Source: Variovorax ginsengisoli
GTDB taxonomy: Bacteria; Pseudomonadota; Gammaproteobacteria; Burkholderiales; Burkholderiaceae_C
Direction: 5' to 3'
NCBI RefSeq assembly: GCF_030486595.1
Contig: NZ_JAUJZH010000030.1
Location: 1 to 64,000 of the forward strand
Length of the DNA: 64,000 bases
In this document: positions 18,518-27,094 of the stretch, piece by piece
Layout: each line of letters opens with the position of its first letter
Numbering within the stretch: the stretch's first letter is position 1
Position numbers and translations under genes: made by a program
Notes under the pieces: model-generated
Told to the model about the DNA's origin: nothing
Databases searched by the model: none
Seen by the model: only the letters and a program-made list of their open reading frames with translations

Positions 18518-19510
18518 TCATTCGGCCTGGATGCCGGCTTCCTGGATCACCTTGCCCCATTTCGCGATTTCGGCGCGCTGGAACGCAGTGAAGGCCTCGG
18601 AGGCGCGCCCGTCGGGCTCGACGCCGAGCTTGCGCAGCTTCTCCTGCACATCGGGCAGCGCGACGATCGCAGCGATCTCGCGGCTCAGGCGGTCGACGAT
18701 CGGCTTCGGCGTTCCTGCCGGCGCGAACACGCCTTGCCACGATTGCATCTCGAAATCGGACACGCCGGCTTCGGCCAGCGTGGGCACGCCCGGCAAGCTG
18801 GCCAGGCGCCGGCTCGAGGTCACGCCGAGCACCTTCACGCGCTGGCCGTCGATCATCGGCCGTGCAGCCGCGACGGTCTCGAACACCATGTCGATCTGGC
18901 CGCCGACGAGGTCCACCATCGCCTGCGAGCCGCCCTTGTAGATGATCTGCCGCATGCGGGTGTGGGTGATGCTCTGGAACAGCTGGCCCGACAGATGCTG
19001 CGAGGTGCCAGCCCCCGCGGTGCCGTAGGTCAGGCTGTCGGGCGTGGCCTTGAGTTCAGCCACGATCTGCGCCACCGAACTGAAGCGGCTGCCCGCCGGC
19101 ACCACCAGCACGTTGCTGACCATGCCGACCAGGTTCACCGGCACGAAGTCGCTCACAGGCTCGTAGCCCAGGTTCTTGTTGAAGAAGGGATTGACCGCGT
19201 GGGTCGTGATGGTGCCACCCATCAGCGTGTAGCCATCGGGCGCCGAGCGAGCGACCGACTGTGTACCGACGATGCCCGAGACGCCCGGCTTGTTCTCGAT
19301 CACCACGGGCTGGCCGATTCGCTCGCCGAGATGCTGCGCCACCAGCCGTGCCACGCCGTCGGAGACACCGCCGGCCGAGAAGGGCACCACGTACTTGATC
19401 GGTTTGGTCGGCCAGGCCGGCGCCTGCTGCGCATGGGCCGATGCCGGGACGGCCGCCAGCGCCAGCAAGGCCAGGCCGGCCACGGCGAATGCGCGGATGC
19501 GTGGGATCAT
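18518..19510 (-). CDS. Bug-family tripartite tricarboxylate transporter receptor
   Basis: 330-residue Bug/TctC-family receptor with a Sec signal peptide (VAGLALLALAAVPASAHAQQ). Binding loops are VPFSAGGVSDGVARLVAQHL and VIENKPGVSGIVGTQSVARS. It is distinct from the neighbouring Bug protein (different loop residues, for example VSDGVA against ATDIVA), suggesting different ligands rather than recent duplication. It follows the LacI-type gene by 48 bases in the operon. Confidence 0.94.
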   Translation of the reverse strand: MIPRIRAFAVAGLALLALAAVPASAHAQQAPAWPTKPIKYVVPFSAGGVSDGVARLVAQHLGERIGQPVVIENKPGVSGIVGTQSVARSAPDGYTLMGGTITTHAVNPFFNKNLGYEPVSDFVPVNLVGMVSNVLVVPAGSRFSSVAQIVAELKATPDSLTYGTAGAGTSQHLSGQLFQSITHTRMRQIIYKGGSQAMVDLVGGQIDMVFETVAAARPMIDGQRVKVLGVTSSRRLASLPGVPTLAEAGVSDFEMQSWQGVFAPAGTPKPIVDRLSREIAAIVALPDVQEKLRKLGVEPDGRASEAFTAFQRAEIAKWGKVIQEAGIQAE

Positions 19511-19558
19511 GAAAGTCTCCTGTTCGAATGGATGAAAGATGAATCAGCGCGGACCGCC

Positions 19559-20572
19559 TCAGCCGGCCGCGCGCACCGAGTCGCGTTCGACGACGCGGCA
19601 TGGAATCACGACGTTGCGCGGGTGCGTGCCCTCGCGCATCTGCTCGTGCAGCAGTTCAACCGTGGCCTCGACCATGTCCTCGACGCTCTGCACCACGGTC
19701 GTGAGGCGATAGGCGCCCCAGGACGCCTGCGGCACGTCGTCGAAGCCGACCACGCTGACGTCCTCGGGCACGCGCAGGCCGAGTTCCTGGCGCAGCACGT
19801 CCATCGCGGCGATGGCCATGTGGTCATTGGCGACGAACACCGCGTCGGGCAGATCGGGCCCGGCGAACAACTCGCGCGTGGCCTCCTTCGCGAGCTCGAA
19901 GCTGTAGTGGCCGACAGCGCGGCGGAACACCGCGACGCCCGCCGCTTCCAGCACCTCGTGGAAGCCGCGCTCACGCTCCAGGTTGGTCGACGATTTTTCG
20001 AGGCCGGCCAGGAAAGCGATGCGGCGATGGCCGCGCGCCAGCAGCAGTTCGGCCACCATCCGGCCGCCACGATGGTTGTCGGAGGTCACCGAGCTGGTGC
20101 TGTGGCGTGCGAATGCACTGATGTCCGGCACCCGGTTGAACAGCACCACCGGCACGCCCGACTCGGCGCATTGCCGCGCCAGGTCGGGCGACAGCATGGC
20201 CGAGGCCATCACGATGCCGTCGACCTGGTACTGCAGGATCTCAGCCAGCACGCCGTCGGTCTCCTCCAGGTCGCTGATGAACATCAGGACGTGGTAGCCC
20301 TGCTTCTGCAGGCTTTGAGAGAGCTTCTCGATCACCAGCGGATAGAACTGGTTCTGCAGGTAGCTCATCACCAGCGCGATGATCCGGCTGCGTCGCGTGA
20401 TCAGGCTGCGCGCCAGCGCGTTGGGCCGATAGCCCAGCGTCTTGGCGGCGGCCAGCACGCGGTTGCGCGTGTCTTCGGACACGCTGGCACCCGGCGTGAA
20501 GGTCCGGCTGACGGCCGACTGCGACACCTGCGCGAGCCGTGCCACTTCCTGGGCAGTGGCGCTGGACTTCAT
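19559..20572 (-). CDS. LacI-family transcriptional regulator
   Basis: 337 residues. The N-terminal helix-turn-helix (TAQEVARLAQVSQSAVSRTF) and hinge helix (YRPNALARSLITRRSRIIAL) are canonical, followed by a periplasmic-binding-protein-like effector domain. The ATG overlaps the SDR stop by four bases, so it is translated with the enzymes and would autoregulate. The two identical TTGCATACGTATGCAA palindromes upstream of the first gene have the central CG of LacI-type operators and are its most likely sites. The inducer is presumably the substrate or an intermediate of the pathway. Confidence 0.94.
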   Translation of the reverse strand: MKSSATAQEVARLAQVSQSAVSRTFTPGASVSEDTRNRVLAAAKTLGYRPNALARSLITRRSRIIALVMSYLQNQFYPLVIEKLSQSLQKQGYHVLMFISDLEETDGVLAEILQYQVDGIVMASAMLSPDLARQCAESGVPVVLFNRVPDISAFARHSTSSVTSDNHRGGRMVAELLLARGHRRIAFLAGLEKSSTNLERERGFHEVLEAAGVAVFRRAVGHYSFELAKEATRELFAGPDLPDAVFVANDHMAIAAMDVLRQELGLRVPEDVSVVGFDDVPQASWGAYRLTTVVQSVEDMVEATVELLHEQMREGTHPRNVVIPCRVVERDSVRAAG

Positions 20573-21330
20573 GCGGCGCTCCAGCCGCCATCGAGCATCA
20601 GCGCACTGCCGGTCATGAGGCTCGCGGCGTCACTCGCCAGGAACACGATGGCGCCCATGATCTCTTCGACCTGACCCAGCCGGCCCAGTGCGATCCTCGA
20701 GGTGACCCAGTCGCGGAAGCTCGCATCCGCGAACATGCCAGCCGTCATCGCGGTCTCGATGAAGGTCGGGCAGACTGTGTTGACGCGGATGCCCGCCGGC
20801 CCCAGTTCCCACGCCAAGGCCTTGGTCATGCCTTCCATCGCGTGCTTGCTGGCGCAGTAGAGCGTGCGGCGCGGACTGCCCACCACGCCCATCTGGGACG
20901 AGATGTTGATGATCGAGCCCGGCAGGCCGGCCGCCAGCAGTCCGCGCGTCACCGTGCGGGTCACGTAGAAGGCGGCCTTCACGTTGAGGTCGAACACGGC
21001 GTCGATGTCGCTGTCTTCCACCTCCACCAACGGCTTCGGCCGGTTCAGGCCGGCGTTGTTGACGAGGATCTGGAACGGCCCGGCCGCGGTGAGCTTTTCG
21101 TTCACCGCCTGCGCATCGGTCACGTCCAGCACCAGGTGGTCGCAGCGACCGCCCTCGGCGCGGATCTGCCGGCAGGCCTCGCGCAGCTCGCTTTCGGAAC
21201 GCGCGGCAAGGGACACGGCGGCACCGGCTTGCGCCAGCGCCGCGGCGGCAGCCAGGCCAATGCCGCGCCCGGCGCCGGTCACCAGCGCGCGGCGCCCGTC
21301 GATGCGGAAGTTCGGCGCACGCGGCAGCAT
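20569..21330 (-). CDS. short-chain dehydrogenase/reductase
   Basis: 253-residue classical SDR with the cofactor motif VTGAGRGIGLA near residue 18, NNAG near 95, the catalytic Ser in INISSQMG, and YCASKHAM supplying Tyr and Lys; the C-terminus TGSALMLDGGW is typical. It probably oxidises a hydroxyl group of the pathway substrate with NAD(P)+. Start ATG 21330 is chosen because the preceding open frame only overlaps the HisD-type gene; its start is 3 bases before that gene's stop region, and its own stop overlaps the LacI start (ATGA). Confidence 0.93.
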   Translation of the reverse strand: MLPRAPNFRIDGRRALVTGAGRGIGLAAAAALAQAGAAVSLAARSESELREACRQIRAEGGRCDHLVLDVTDAQAVNEKLTAAGPFQILVNNAGLNRPKPLVEVEDSDIDAVFDLNVKAAFYVTRTVTRGLLAAGLPGSIINISSQMGVVGSPRRTLYCASKHAMEGMTKALAWELGPAGIRVNTVCPTFIETAMTAGMFADASFRDWVTSRIALGRLGQVEEIMGAIVFLASDAASLMTGSALMLDGGWSAA

Positions 21331-21332
21331 GC

Positions 21333-22655
21333 TCAGGCCTCCAGGGCCGGAACCGGCTGATACCACGGCACATCGGCCCGGGTGCCATAGCGGCGCACGC
21401 GCAGGTTGGCCTGCTCGCCGTGGCCGGCGAAGTTCTCCATGTGGCACAGGCGCGAGCAGTACTCGCCCATCAGCGCGCTGGCCTCGTCGGTCAGCACTTT
21501 CTGGTAGGTGCAGGTCTTGAGGAACTTCCCGACCCACAGTCCGCCGGTGTAGCGCGCATTGCGGTTGGTCGGCAGCGTGTGGTTCGTGCCGATCACCTTG
21601 TCGCCGAAGCTCACGTTGGTGCGCGCGCCCAGGAACAGGCCACCGTAGTTCGTCATGTGCTGCAGGAAATAGTCGGGGTCGCGCGTGATCACCTGCACGT
21701 GCTCGAAGGCGAGCTCGTCGGCCTTCTGCAGCATCTCTTCCTGCGTGTCGCAGACGATCACTTCGCCGTATTCGGCCCAGCTCACCGAGGCGATCGCGGC
21801 GGTCGGCAAGATCGCGAGCTGACGTTCGATCTCGGCCATCGTGTCGCGTGCGAGCTGTTCGCTCGTGGTCAACAGGATGGCGGGCGAGGTCGGTCCGTGC
21901 TCGGCCTGGCCCAGAAGGTCGACCGCGCACATCTCGCCGTCGGCGGTCTCGTCAGCGATCACCAGCGTCTCGGTCGGCCCGGCGAACAGGTCGATGCCGA
22001 CGCGGCCATACAGCTGGCGCTTGGCTTCGGCCACATACATGTTGCCGGGACCGACCAGCATGTCCACGGGCGCGATGCTTTGCGTGCCGACGGCCATCGC
22101 GACCACGGCCTGCACCCCGCCGAGCACCAGGATTTCGTCGGCGCCGGCCATCGACATGGCGGTCACGATCGCCGGATGCGGCGCGCCCTGGTAGGGCGGC
22201 GCGGTCGCGACCACGCGCTTCACGCCCGCCACCTTGGCGGTCAGTACGCTCATGTGGGCGGAGGCCAGCAGCGGGTACTTGCCGCCGGGGATGTAGCAGC
22301 CGACCGCGTTCACGGGGATGTTCCTGTGGCCGAGCACGACGCCGGGAAAGGTCTCGACCTCCACATCTTTCATGGAGTCGCGCTGGATCTGCGCGAAATT
22401 GCGCACCTGCGTCTGGGCGAAGCTGATGTCCTCGATCTCTCGGGCCGAGAGACTTTTTCGCGCCTTCTCGATCTCGTCGATCGAGAGCCGGAAATCGGCC
22501 GGGTCCCAGTTGTCGAACTGGCGGCTGAAGTCGCGCACGGCTGAATCGCCCCGCGCCTCGACGGCCTTGATGATGCCTTCGACCGTGGCACGCACCTTGG
22601 CATCATCCTCGGCGCGGACCTGGACGTCCTTGCCGCGCTTGAGATATCTGATCAT
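21333..22655 (-). CDS. HisD-family dehydrogenase (catabolic histidinol-dehydrogenase paralogue)
   Basis: 440-residue NAD-dependent, zinc-containing dehydrogenase of the histidinol dehydrogenase family. Zinc and catalytic positions of HisD are kept: LLGQAEHG (Gln and His), AFEHVQVITRD (Glu-His pair), FGDKVIGTNHTLPT and a late His in FAGHGEQANLRV. It begins MIRYLKRGK, a form seen in HisD paralogues found in catabolic clusters, including sulfopropanediol 3-dehydrogenase, rather than in histidine operons. No other his gene is near. It therefore likely converts a primary alcohol to a carboxylate in two steps. First gene of the operon, directly behind two palindromic operators. The upstream in-frame ATG (22694) lies inside an operator, so 22655 is preferred. 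Confidence 0.9.
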   Translation of the reverse strand: MIRYLKRGKDVQVRAEDDAKVRATVEGIIKAVEARGDSAVRDFSRQFDNWDPADFRLSIDEIEKARKSLSAREIEDISFAQTQVRNFAQIQRDSMKDVEVETFPGVVLGHRNIPVNAVGCYIPGGKYPLLASAHMSVLTAKVAGVKRVVATAPPYQGAPHPAIVTAMSMAGADEILVLGGVQAVVAMAVGTQSIAPVDMLVGPGNMYVAEAKRQLYGRVGIDLFAGPTETLVIADETADGEMCAVDLLGQAEHGPTSPAILLTTSEQLARDTMAEIERQLAILPTAAIASVSWAEYGEVIVCDTQEEMLQKADELAFEHVQVITRDPDYFLQHMTNYGGLFLGARTNVSFGDKVIGTNHTLPTNRNARYTGGLWVGKFLKTCTYQKVLTDEASALMGEYCSRLCHMENFAGHGEQANLRVRRYGTRADVPWYQPVPALEA

Positions 22656-22678
22656 GTGTTTTCCTGCTCGTTCGATAT

Positions 22679-22694
22679 TTGCATACGTATGCAA
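22679..22694. promoter_or_regulatory. LacI-type operator palindrome, copy 1
   Basis: TTGCATACGTATGCAA, a perfect 16-bp palindrome with central CG, 24 bases upstream of the HisD-type start codon. Identical to copy 2, with centres 26 bp apart. Placed to block transcription of the operon that encodes its own LacI regulator. Confidence 0.85.
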
Positions 22695-22704
22695 TGTGAG
22701 TCCA

Positions 22705-22720
22705 TTGCATACGTATGCAA
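22705..22720. promoter_or_regulatory. LacI-type operator palindrome, copy 2
   Basis: Second perfect copy of TTGCATACGTATGCAA. I saw no third copy elsewhere in the window. The pair flanks a short spacer that could hold promoter elements. Confidence 0.85.
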
Positions 22721-23005
22721 ACAGGAGAAACCCTTATGCTGCGCCTTGTGCGCAGGGATGATCTTCGGCGATCCGCGTCGAGCACGCGCCGCAGAGCGCT
22801 CGGAGATCTGCCTGCTTTGCGCCCGTATGGAGCAGTTCATAGCGATGCCGCGTGCTTTGTAAGGTGTGCTGCATGAGCGGGCCGTGAGATGAGATGGCCC
22901 CGGCCAGATCCCCCGGAGCCCAAGACGTCAAGGGATGTTGGATTTCCCTAGGGCTACCCTGCTCAGCGCACGCTCAAGAAGTCGTCAGGCCGGCCACCAA
23001 ACCGT
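22721..23005. other. intergenic region between the two minus-strand clusters
   Basis: Lies between the operators and the 3' end of the ThDP enzyme gene. A plus-strand frame from 22735 has a ribosome-binding-like AGGAGAAA but an Arg-rich translation without motifs. No terminator with a T-run was seen. Confidence 0.45.
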
Positions 23006-24688
23006 TCAGGCGGGCGGCATCCATGGGACCGGCGCCAGCGCCGCAGGGTCACTTAGAACATCAATCACCACTGGGAGCTCGCTCGCAAGCGCCTGCTCCA
23101 GCGCCGCGCCGAGCTCCGATGGCCGGGTCACGCGCAATCCGGTGCATCCGAAAGAACGTGCAATCTCAGCGAAGTCCTGATGGATAAACTGGTAGCAGTC
23201 GTGCATCCGCTCGCCGCCGATCTGGGCCTTGCGCAAGCTCGAAAGGCCCTGCGCGAGGCAGCCATTGTTGTTGACCACGGTGATGGTGCGCAGCCCCCAG
23301 CGCCGGGCCGTCTCGAGCTCGGGCAGGTGGTACATGAAGCCGCCGTCGCCGGTCAGGCAGACCACGGGCCGGTCCGGACTCGCGGCCTTGGCGCCGAGCG
23401 ATGCCGGAAACCCCCAACCCAGCGAGCCGGCCGCGCGCAAGAAGATCTGGCTCGAGGCCTTGAGCTGCAGGAGTTGACCCGACCACTGCGACGCGTAGCC
23501 GGTGTCGGCCACCAACACGCCATCCAATGGAAGCCAGCGACCCAGCTCACGCATCAGCCGCTCGGGACGGACCGGTTCGGCGGCCGAGTCGAGCATCGGC
23601 GCATGCTGCGTCCACCATTGCGCCTTCAACGCACGGCCACGGCCGATCCAGTGTTCGCGCGAGGCGGAAGGCAACAGTGCGCGCAGTTCTTCCAGCGCGG
23701 TCGCCGGGTCGGCCTGCAGAGTCAGCGCGCCGGGCAGGTTTCGACCGAGATCTTCTGCGTCCACACCCACATGGGCAGTGGCCACGCCGGGCAGCGGGAG
23801 CCGCCAGTTCGATGTGACCTGATCGCCCACGTCGCAGCCGACGAAGAGCACGAAGTCGGCTTCGGACAGGAAACGGTTGCCGCCGTCGGTGCCGTAGGTG
23901 CCGGTGACCCCCATGTCGAGCGTGGGCAGGTCAGCCATCGCGGCCTTTGCGTCGAGCGTGCACAGCACGGGTAGCTGGACATGCTGGGCCAGCGCGCGCA
24001 GTGCCGCCTCGCCACCGGACCAGACCAGCGCCGCGCCGACCACCACCACCGGCGCCTGGGCCTGCTGCAAAGCCTGCGCGAGTTCGTGAAGCGCCTGCGC
24101 CTCAGGGCGCGCTCGGTGGGCCGGAACCCGCCTGTGGCGCGGTTCGGCCACCACTGGTTCGCCGCTCTGCCAGTTGTCCGCGATGTTGCCGACGTGGCCG
24201 GCCATGTCCAAGTGCACAGGGCCAGGCAGCCCGCTGGTCGCAACCCGAAAAGCATGGCGCGTGAGGTGAGCGAGCTGAAACGGCGTCTCGACCCTGCCCG
24301 AGAACTTGGTGACCGGCGTGAACAGCGGCTCATGCGGCAGCTCCTGGTAGGCATGGCGGTACTGGTTGTTGGCCACCTGCCTCCCGGTCAGCGCGATCAC
24401 CGGGCTGTGCGCGAAGTAGGCGTCCTGCAATCCGGCCGCGAGATTGGCCGCGCCGACCGACTGCGCCATGCAGACCGATGGGCGCCGCGACGCGCGGCTG
24501 AAACCGTCGGCCATGTAGGCGGCGGCTTTCTCCGAATGGGCGAGAATGCGCCGGATGCCGTGCGCCTCGGCGTGCGCCAGCGTATGACGCAGAATCGCAT
24601 CGACGAAGAAGATGTGATCGACGCCGTAGCCCTTGAGCGTGCGCGCCAGGAAGTCGCCGCCCGAATGTGACTCTAAAGTGTTGTTCAT
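23006..24688 (-). CDS. thiamine-diphosphate enzyme, acetolactate-synthase-like
   Basis: 560 residues with the three domains of the ALS/benzoylformate decarboxylase superfamily. The catalytic Glu of the pyrimidine domain is at position 53 (LAHSEKAAAYMADGFSRA). The central domain spans about 200-330. The PP domain has LGWGFPASLGAKAA and the ThDP/Mg2+ motif starting GDGGFMYHLPELE and ending VNNNG. There is no ilvN-type small subunit nearby, so a catabolic decarboxylase or ligase of 2-oxo acids is more likely than branched-chain synthesis. It is 121 bases downstream of a class-III aminotransferase on the same strand, which could supply an aldehyde or oxo acid. Confidence 0.9.
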   Translation of the reverse strand: MNNTLESHSGGDFLARTLKGYGVDHIFFVDAILRHTLAHAEAHGIRRILAHSEKAAAYMADGFSRASRRPSVCMAQSVGAANLAAGLQDAYFAHSPVIALTGRQVANNQYRHAYQELPHEPLFTPVTKFSGRVETPFQLAHLTRHAFRVATSGLPGPVHLDMAGHVGNIADNWQSGEPVVAEPRHRRVPAHRARPEAQALHELAQALQQAQAPVVVVGAALVWSGGEAALRALAQHVQLPVLCTLDAKAAMADLPTLDMGVTGTYGTDGGNRFLSEADFVLFVGCDVGDQVTSNWRLPLPGVATAHVGVDAEDLGRNLPGALTLQADPATALEELRALLPSASREHWIGRGRALKAQWWTQHAPMLDSAAEPVRPERLMRELGRWLPLDGVLVADTGYASQWSGQLLQLKASSQIFLRAAGSLGWGFPASLGAKAASPDRPVVCLTGDGGFMYHLPELETARRWGLRTITVVNNNGCLAQGLSSLRKAQIGGERMHDCYQFIHQDFAEIARSFGCTGLRVTRPSELGAALEQALASELPVVIDVLSDPAALAPVPWMPPA

Positions 24689-24809
24689 GATGTGAAGCGC
24701 CGGCGGACCGGCATCAGGATCGAAGACAGGAGCGCGCGGACGTCCGCGCCGCGCCCTGCGGCGAAGTGCCCAAGCGGCAACGCGTTGTGATGGAAGTCTG
24801 GAAACGGCC

Positions 24810-26177
24810 TCAGCGCAACTGCGCCTCGAAGGCCGCCAGCGTCTCGCCGATGAGGCCGGCGATCGTGTCGATCTGCGCCGCGTCGACGATCAGCGGCGGC
24901 GCGACCATCAGCCATTCCCCGAACTGCCCCTTGGCCGTGCGGCGCGAATACAGCAGCAGGCCGCGCGCCATGGCGAGTTCGACGATGCGGTCGATCGCTC
25001 GCGTCTCGGCCGAAAAGGTGGCCTTGCTTTCCCGGTCGGATACGATCTCGATCGCCATCAGCAGCCCCTTGCCGCGAATGTCGCCGAGCACACGACTGTC
25101 CTTTTGCACTTCGAGCAGACGTTCGCGCAGGCGCATTCCCATGGCCTCGGCGTTGGGGATCAAGCCCTGGTTGACGGTCTCCTGCACCACCGCATGGCCG
25201 ATTGCACACGACAGCGGGTTCGACGCGTAGGTGTAGCCGTGCATGAAGCCGCCGGCCTGCGACAGCGCATCGACCATCTTGCGCGACGCCAACACCGCGC
25301 CGAGCGGCGTGTATCCGGCGCCGATACCCTTCGCGAGAGTGACCACGTCAGGCATCGCGTCCGGCCAGTGGTGTGCCGCCAGGAACTTTCCGGTGCGCCC
25401 GGCACCGCTCATGACCTCGTCGAACACCAGCATGACGCCATGGCGGGTGCAAATCTCGCGCACGCGGCGGTAGTAGGCATCGATGGCGACCAGCGCGCCA
25501 GTGGCGAGCCCGCCGACCGGTTCGAGAAAGAACGCCAGCACCGTTTCGGGCCCCTCGCGCACGATGGTGGCCTCGAGCTCGGCCGCGCAGTGTTCAGCAA
25601 GGCTCTCGACGGTATGGCCTTCCGGCAGCCGGTAGCTGAACGGTGTCGGCACCTTCGGCATGAGCCGCGCCATCGCTCCGAAGCTCGCTTCCGACACCGG
25701 GTCGCCGCTGATCGCGAGCGCGCCCAGCGTGCCGCCGTGGTAGCTCGGACTGCGCGAGAGCACCTTCCAGCGGCTGCCCTGGCCCTGCGTGAGCGCATGC
25801 TGGCGAACCAGCTTCATGGCGCTCTCTGTCGCCTCGGAGCCGCCCGAGACGAAGAACGCACGTTCGAGGCCCGGTCCCGCAAGCTGCGTCACGATGTCGG
25901 CCAGCAGGCTATTGGCCTCGTTCTCGAAGAAGGCGCGACTCGCATAGGCCACCTTGCGCATCTGTCGATCGGCCGCCTCGATCACGCGTGCATTGCCGTG
26001 GCCGATGTTGACCGCGATCGGGCCCGAAGAGGCATCGATGTAGCGCTGTCCTCGCGAGTCCCAGAGGTAGATGCCTTCGCCTCGCTCAACCACCGGACGG
26101 CGCGGCGCGCCATCCTTCAGGTAGAAGAGCTGTACCGGGCCGCCATGGGCGGCATATCCGGGCGTGGAGGTGTTCAT
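24810..26177 (-). CDS. class-III (omega-) aminotransferase
   Basis: 455-residue PLP enzyme, fold type I. Motifs are AFFVSGGSEATESAMKLVRQ (cofactor phosphate loop), SYHGGTLGALAISG, MLVFDEVMSGAGRTGKFLAA (PLP-binding Asp), and VTLAKGIGAGYTPLGAVLAS with the Schiff-base Lys. It transfers an amino group from an omega-amino acid or polyamine-type substrate to pyruvate or 2-oxoglutarate. The start ATG 26177 gives MNTSTPGYAAHGGP; the longer open frame upstream only overlaps the permease gene. It sits in a cluster with a polyamine-type ABC importer, which fits an amine substrate. Confidence 0.93.
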   Translation of the reverse strand: MNTSTPGYAAHGGPVQLFYLKDGAPRRPVVERGEGIYLWDSRGQRYIDASSGPIAVNIGHGNARVIEAADRQMRKVAYASRAFFENEANSLLADIVTQLAGPGLERAFFVSGGSEATESAMKLVRQHALTQGQGSRWKVLSRSPSYHGGTLGALAISGDPVSEASFGAMARLMPKVPTPFSYRLPEGHTVESLAEHCAAELEATIVREGPETVLAFFLEPVGGLATGALVAIDAYYRRVREICTRHGVMLVFDEVMSGAGRTGKFLAAHHWPDAMPDVVTLAKGIGAGYTPLGAVLASRKMVDALSQAGGFMHGYTYASNPLSCAIGHAVVQETVNQGLIPNAEAMGMRLRERLLEVQKDSRVLGDIRGKGLLMAIEIVSDRESKATFSAETRAIDRIVELAMARGLLLYSRRTAKGQFGEWLMVAPPLIVDAAQIDTIAGLIGETLAAFEAQLR

Positions 26178-26233
26178 GTCTTTGACTCCGTTGGGGTGAA
26201 GATCCGCGCTGCGGACATTGGAAAAGGCGGGAC

Positions 26234-27094
26234 TCAATTGACCGGTGGTGTTCCAAGGCGGCGCCGACCACGCTGGACCAGCCCGGCGGCCAGGGCCATG
26301 AGGCCGACGCTGACCGCGATCAACAAAGTCGCAATGGCCGTGATCGACGGGTTCACCTGAAGCACCAAGTCGTTGAACATGCGCTTCGGCACCGTCTCGT
26401 GCGTGCCCGCGACAAAGGTGGTGATCACCACTTCGTCGAAACTGGTCACGAACGCGAAGATCCAGGCCGCGGCGGTGCTCGGCAAGAGGTTGGGTACCAA
26501 CACGCGGCGGAACATCGTGAACCAGGAGGCGCCGAGCGTGAACGCGACCTGCTCGATGCGGATGTCGAAGCTGCGAATCGCGACGCCCATGATGAGCACG
26601 ACGTACGGCACGCCAAGCAGCGTGTGGCCGAGCAACAGGCCTGCGAAGGAGCCAAGCAGCCCGACCTTGGCCAGCGCGAAGTAGAGCGCCACCGCGATCA
26701 CCACCGACGGGATGATCAACGGCGAGATGAAATTGCTCTGCAGCAACTGCTTGCCGGGGAAGCGTCCGCGCGTGATGCCATAGGCGGCGAAGCTGCCCAG
26801 CACGAGCGCGAGGGTGCTCGACAGCGCGGCCAGCAGCAGCGAGGTCCGCATCGCAAGCAGCCAGCGCTCGTCGGTGAAGACTTGGACGTACCAGCGCATC
26901 GAGAACCCCTCGGGCGGGAAGCGCAGCGAATTCGAGTTCGAGAACGACATCGGTATCACGATCAGCACCGGCAGGCAAAGGAAGGCCAGCACGCCGACCG
27001 CGGCGCCCGCCACCAGCCAGCGGTGCAGACGCGCGAGCGCCTCGCCCGTGCTCGCGGGTGCGGCAAGCGTACCCCGGCCGGTCGGCACAGTCAT
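26234..27094 (-). CDS. polyamine-type ABC transporter permease (PotC-like)
   Basis: 286 residues, six predicted membrane helices. The cytoplasmic EAA loop, which docks to the ATPase, is EQVAFTLGASWFTMFRRVLV. The sequence AWIFAFVTSFDEVVITTFVA is typical of the PotC branch of spermidine/putrescine importers. Its ATG overlaps the stop of the PotB-like gene by four bases, so translation is coupled. Together with the PotB-, PotD- and PotA-like neighbours it forms a complete importer. Confidence 0.93.
   Translation of the reverse strand: MTVPTGRGTLAAPASTGEALARLHRWLVAGAAVGVLAFLCLPVLIVIPMSFSNSNSLRFPPEGFSMRWYVQVFTDERWLLAMRTSLLLAALSSTLALVLGSFAAYGITRGRFPGKQLLQSNFISPLIIPSVVIAVALYFALAKVGLLGSFAGLLLGHTLLGVPYVVLIMGVAIRSFDIRIEQVAFTLGASWFTMFRRVLVPNLLPSTAAAWIFAFVTSFDEVVITTFVAGTHETVPKRMFNDLVLQVNPSITAIATLLIAVSVGLMALAAGLVQRGRRRLGTPPVN

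Noticed and set aside
21333..22655. Calling the HisD-type gene hisD or hpsN
   Set aside because: No histidine genes nearby, and the sulfonate assignment cannot be separated from other catabolic HisD paralogues by eye.
23006..24688. Sulfoacetaldehyde acetyltransferase (xsc)
   Set aside because: Sequence and layout fit a general ALS-like ThDP enzyme; no pta gene and no Xsc-specific motif was recognised.
26178..26978. N-terminal extension of the aminotransferase frame
   Set aside because: Antiframe translation of the permease gene; Arg/Ala-rich without motifs.
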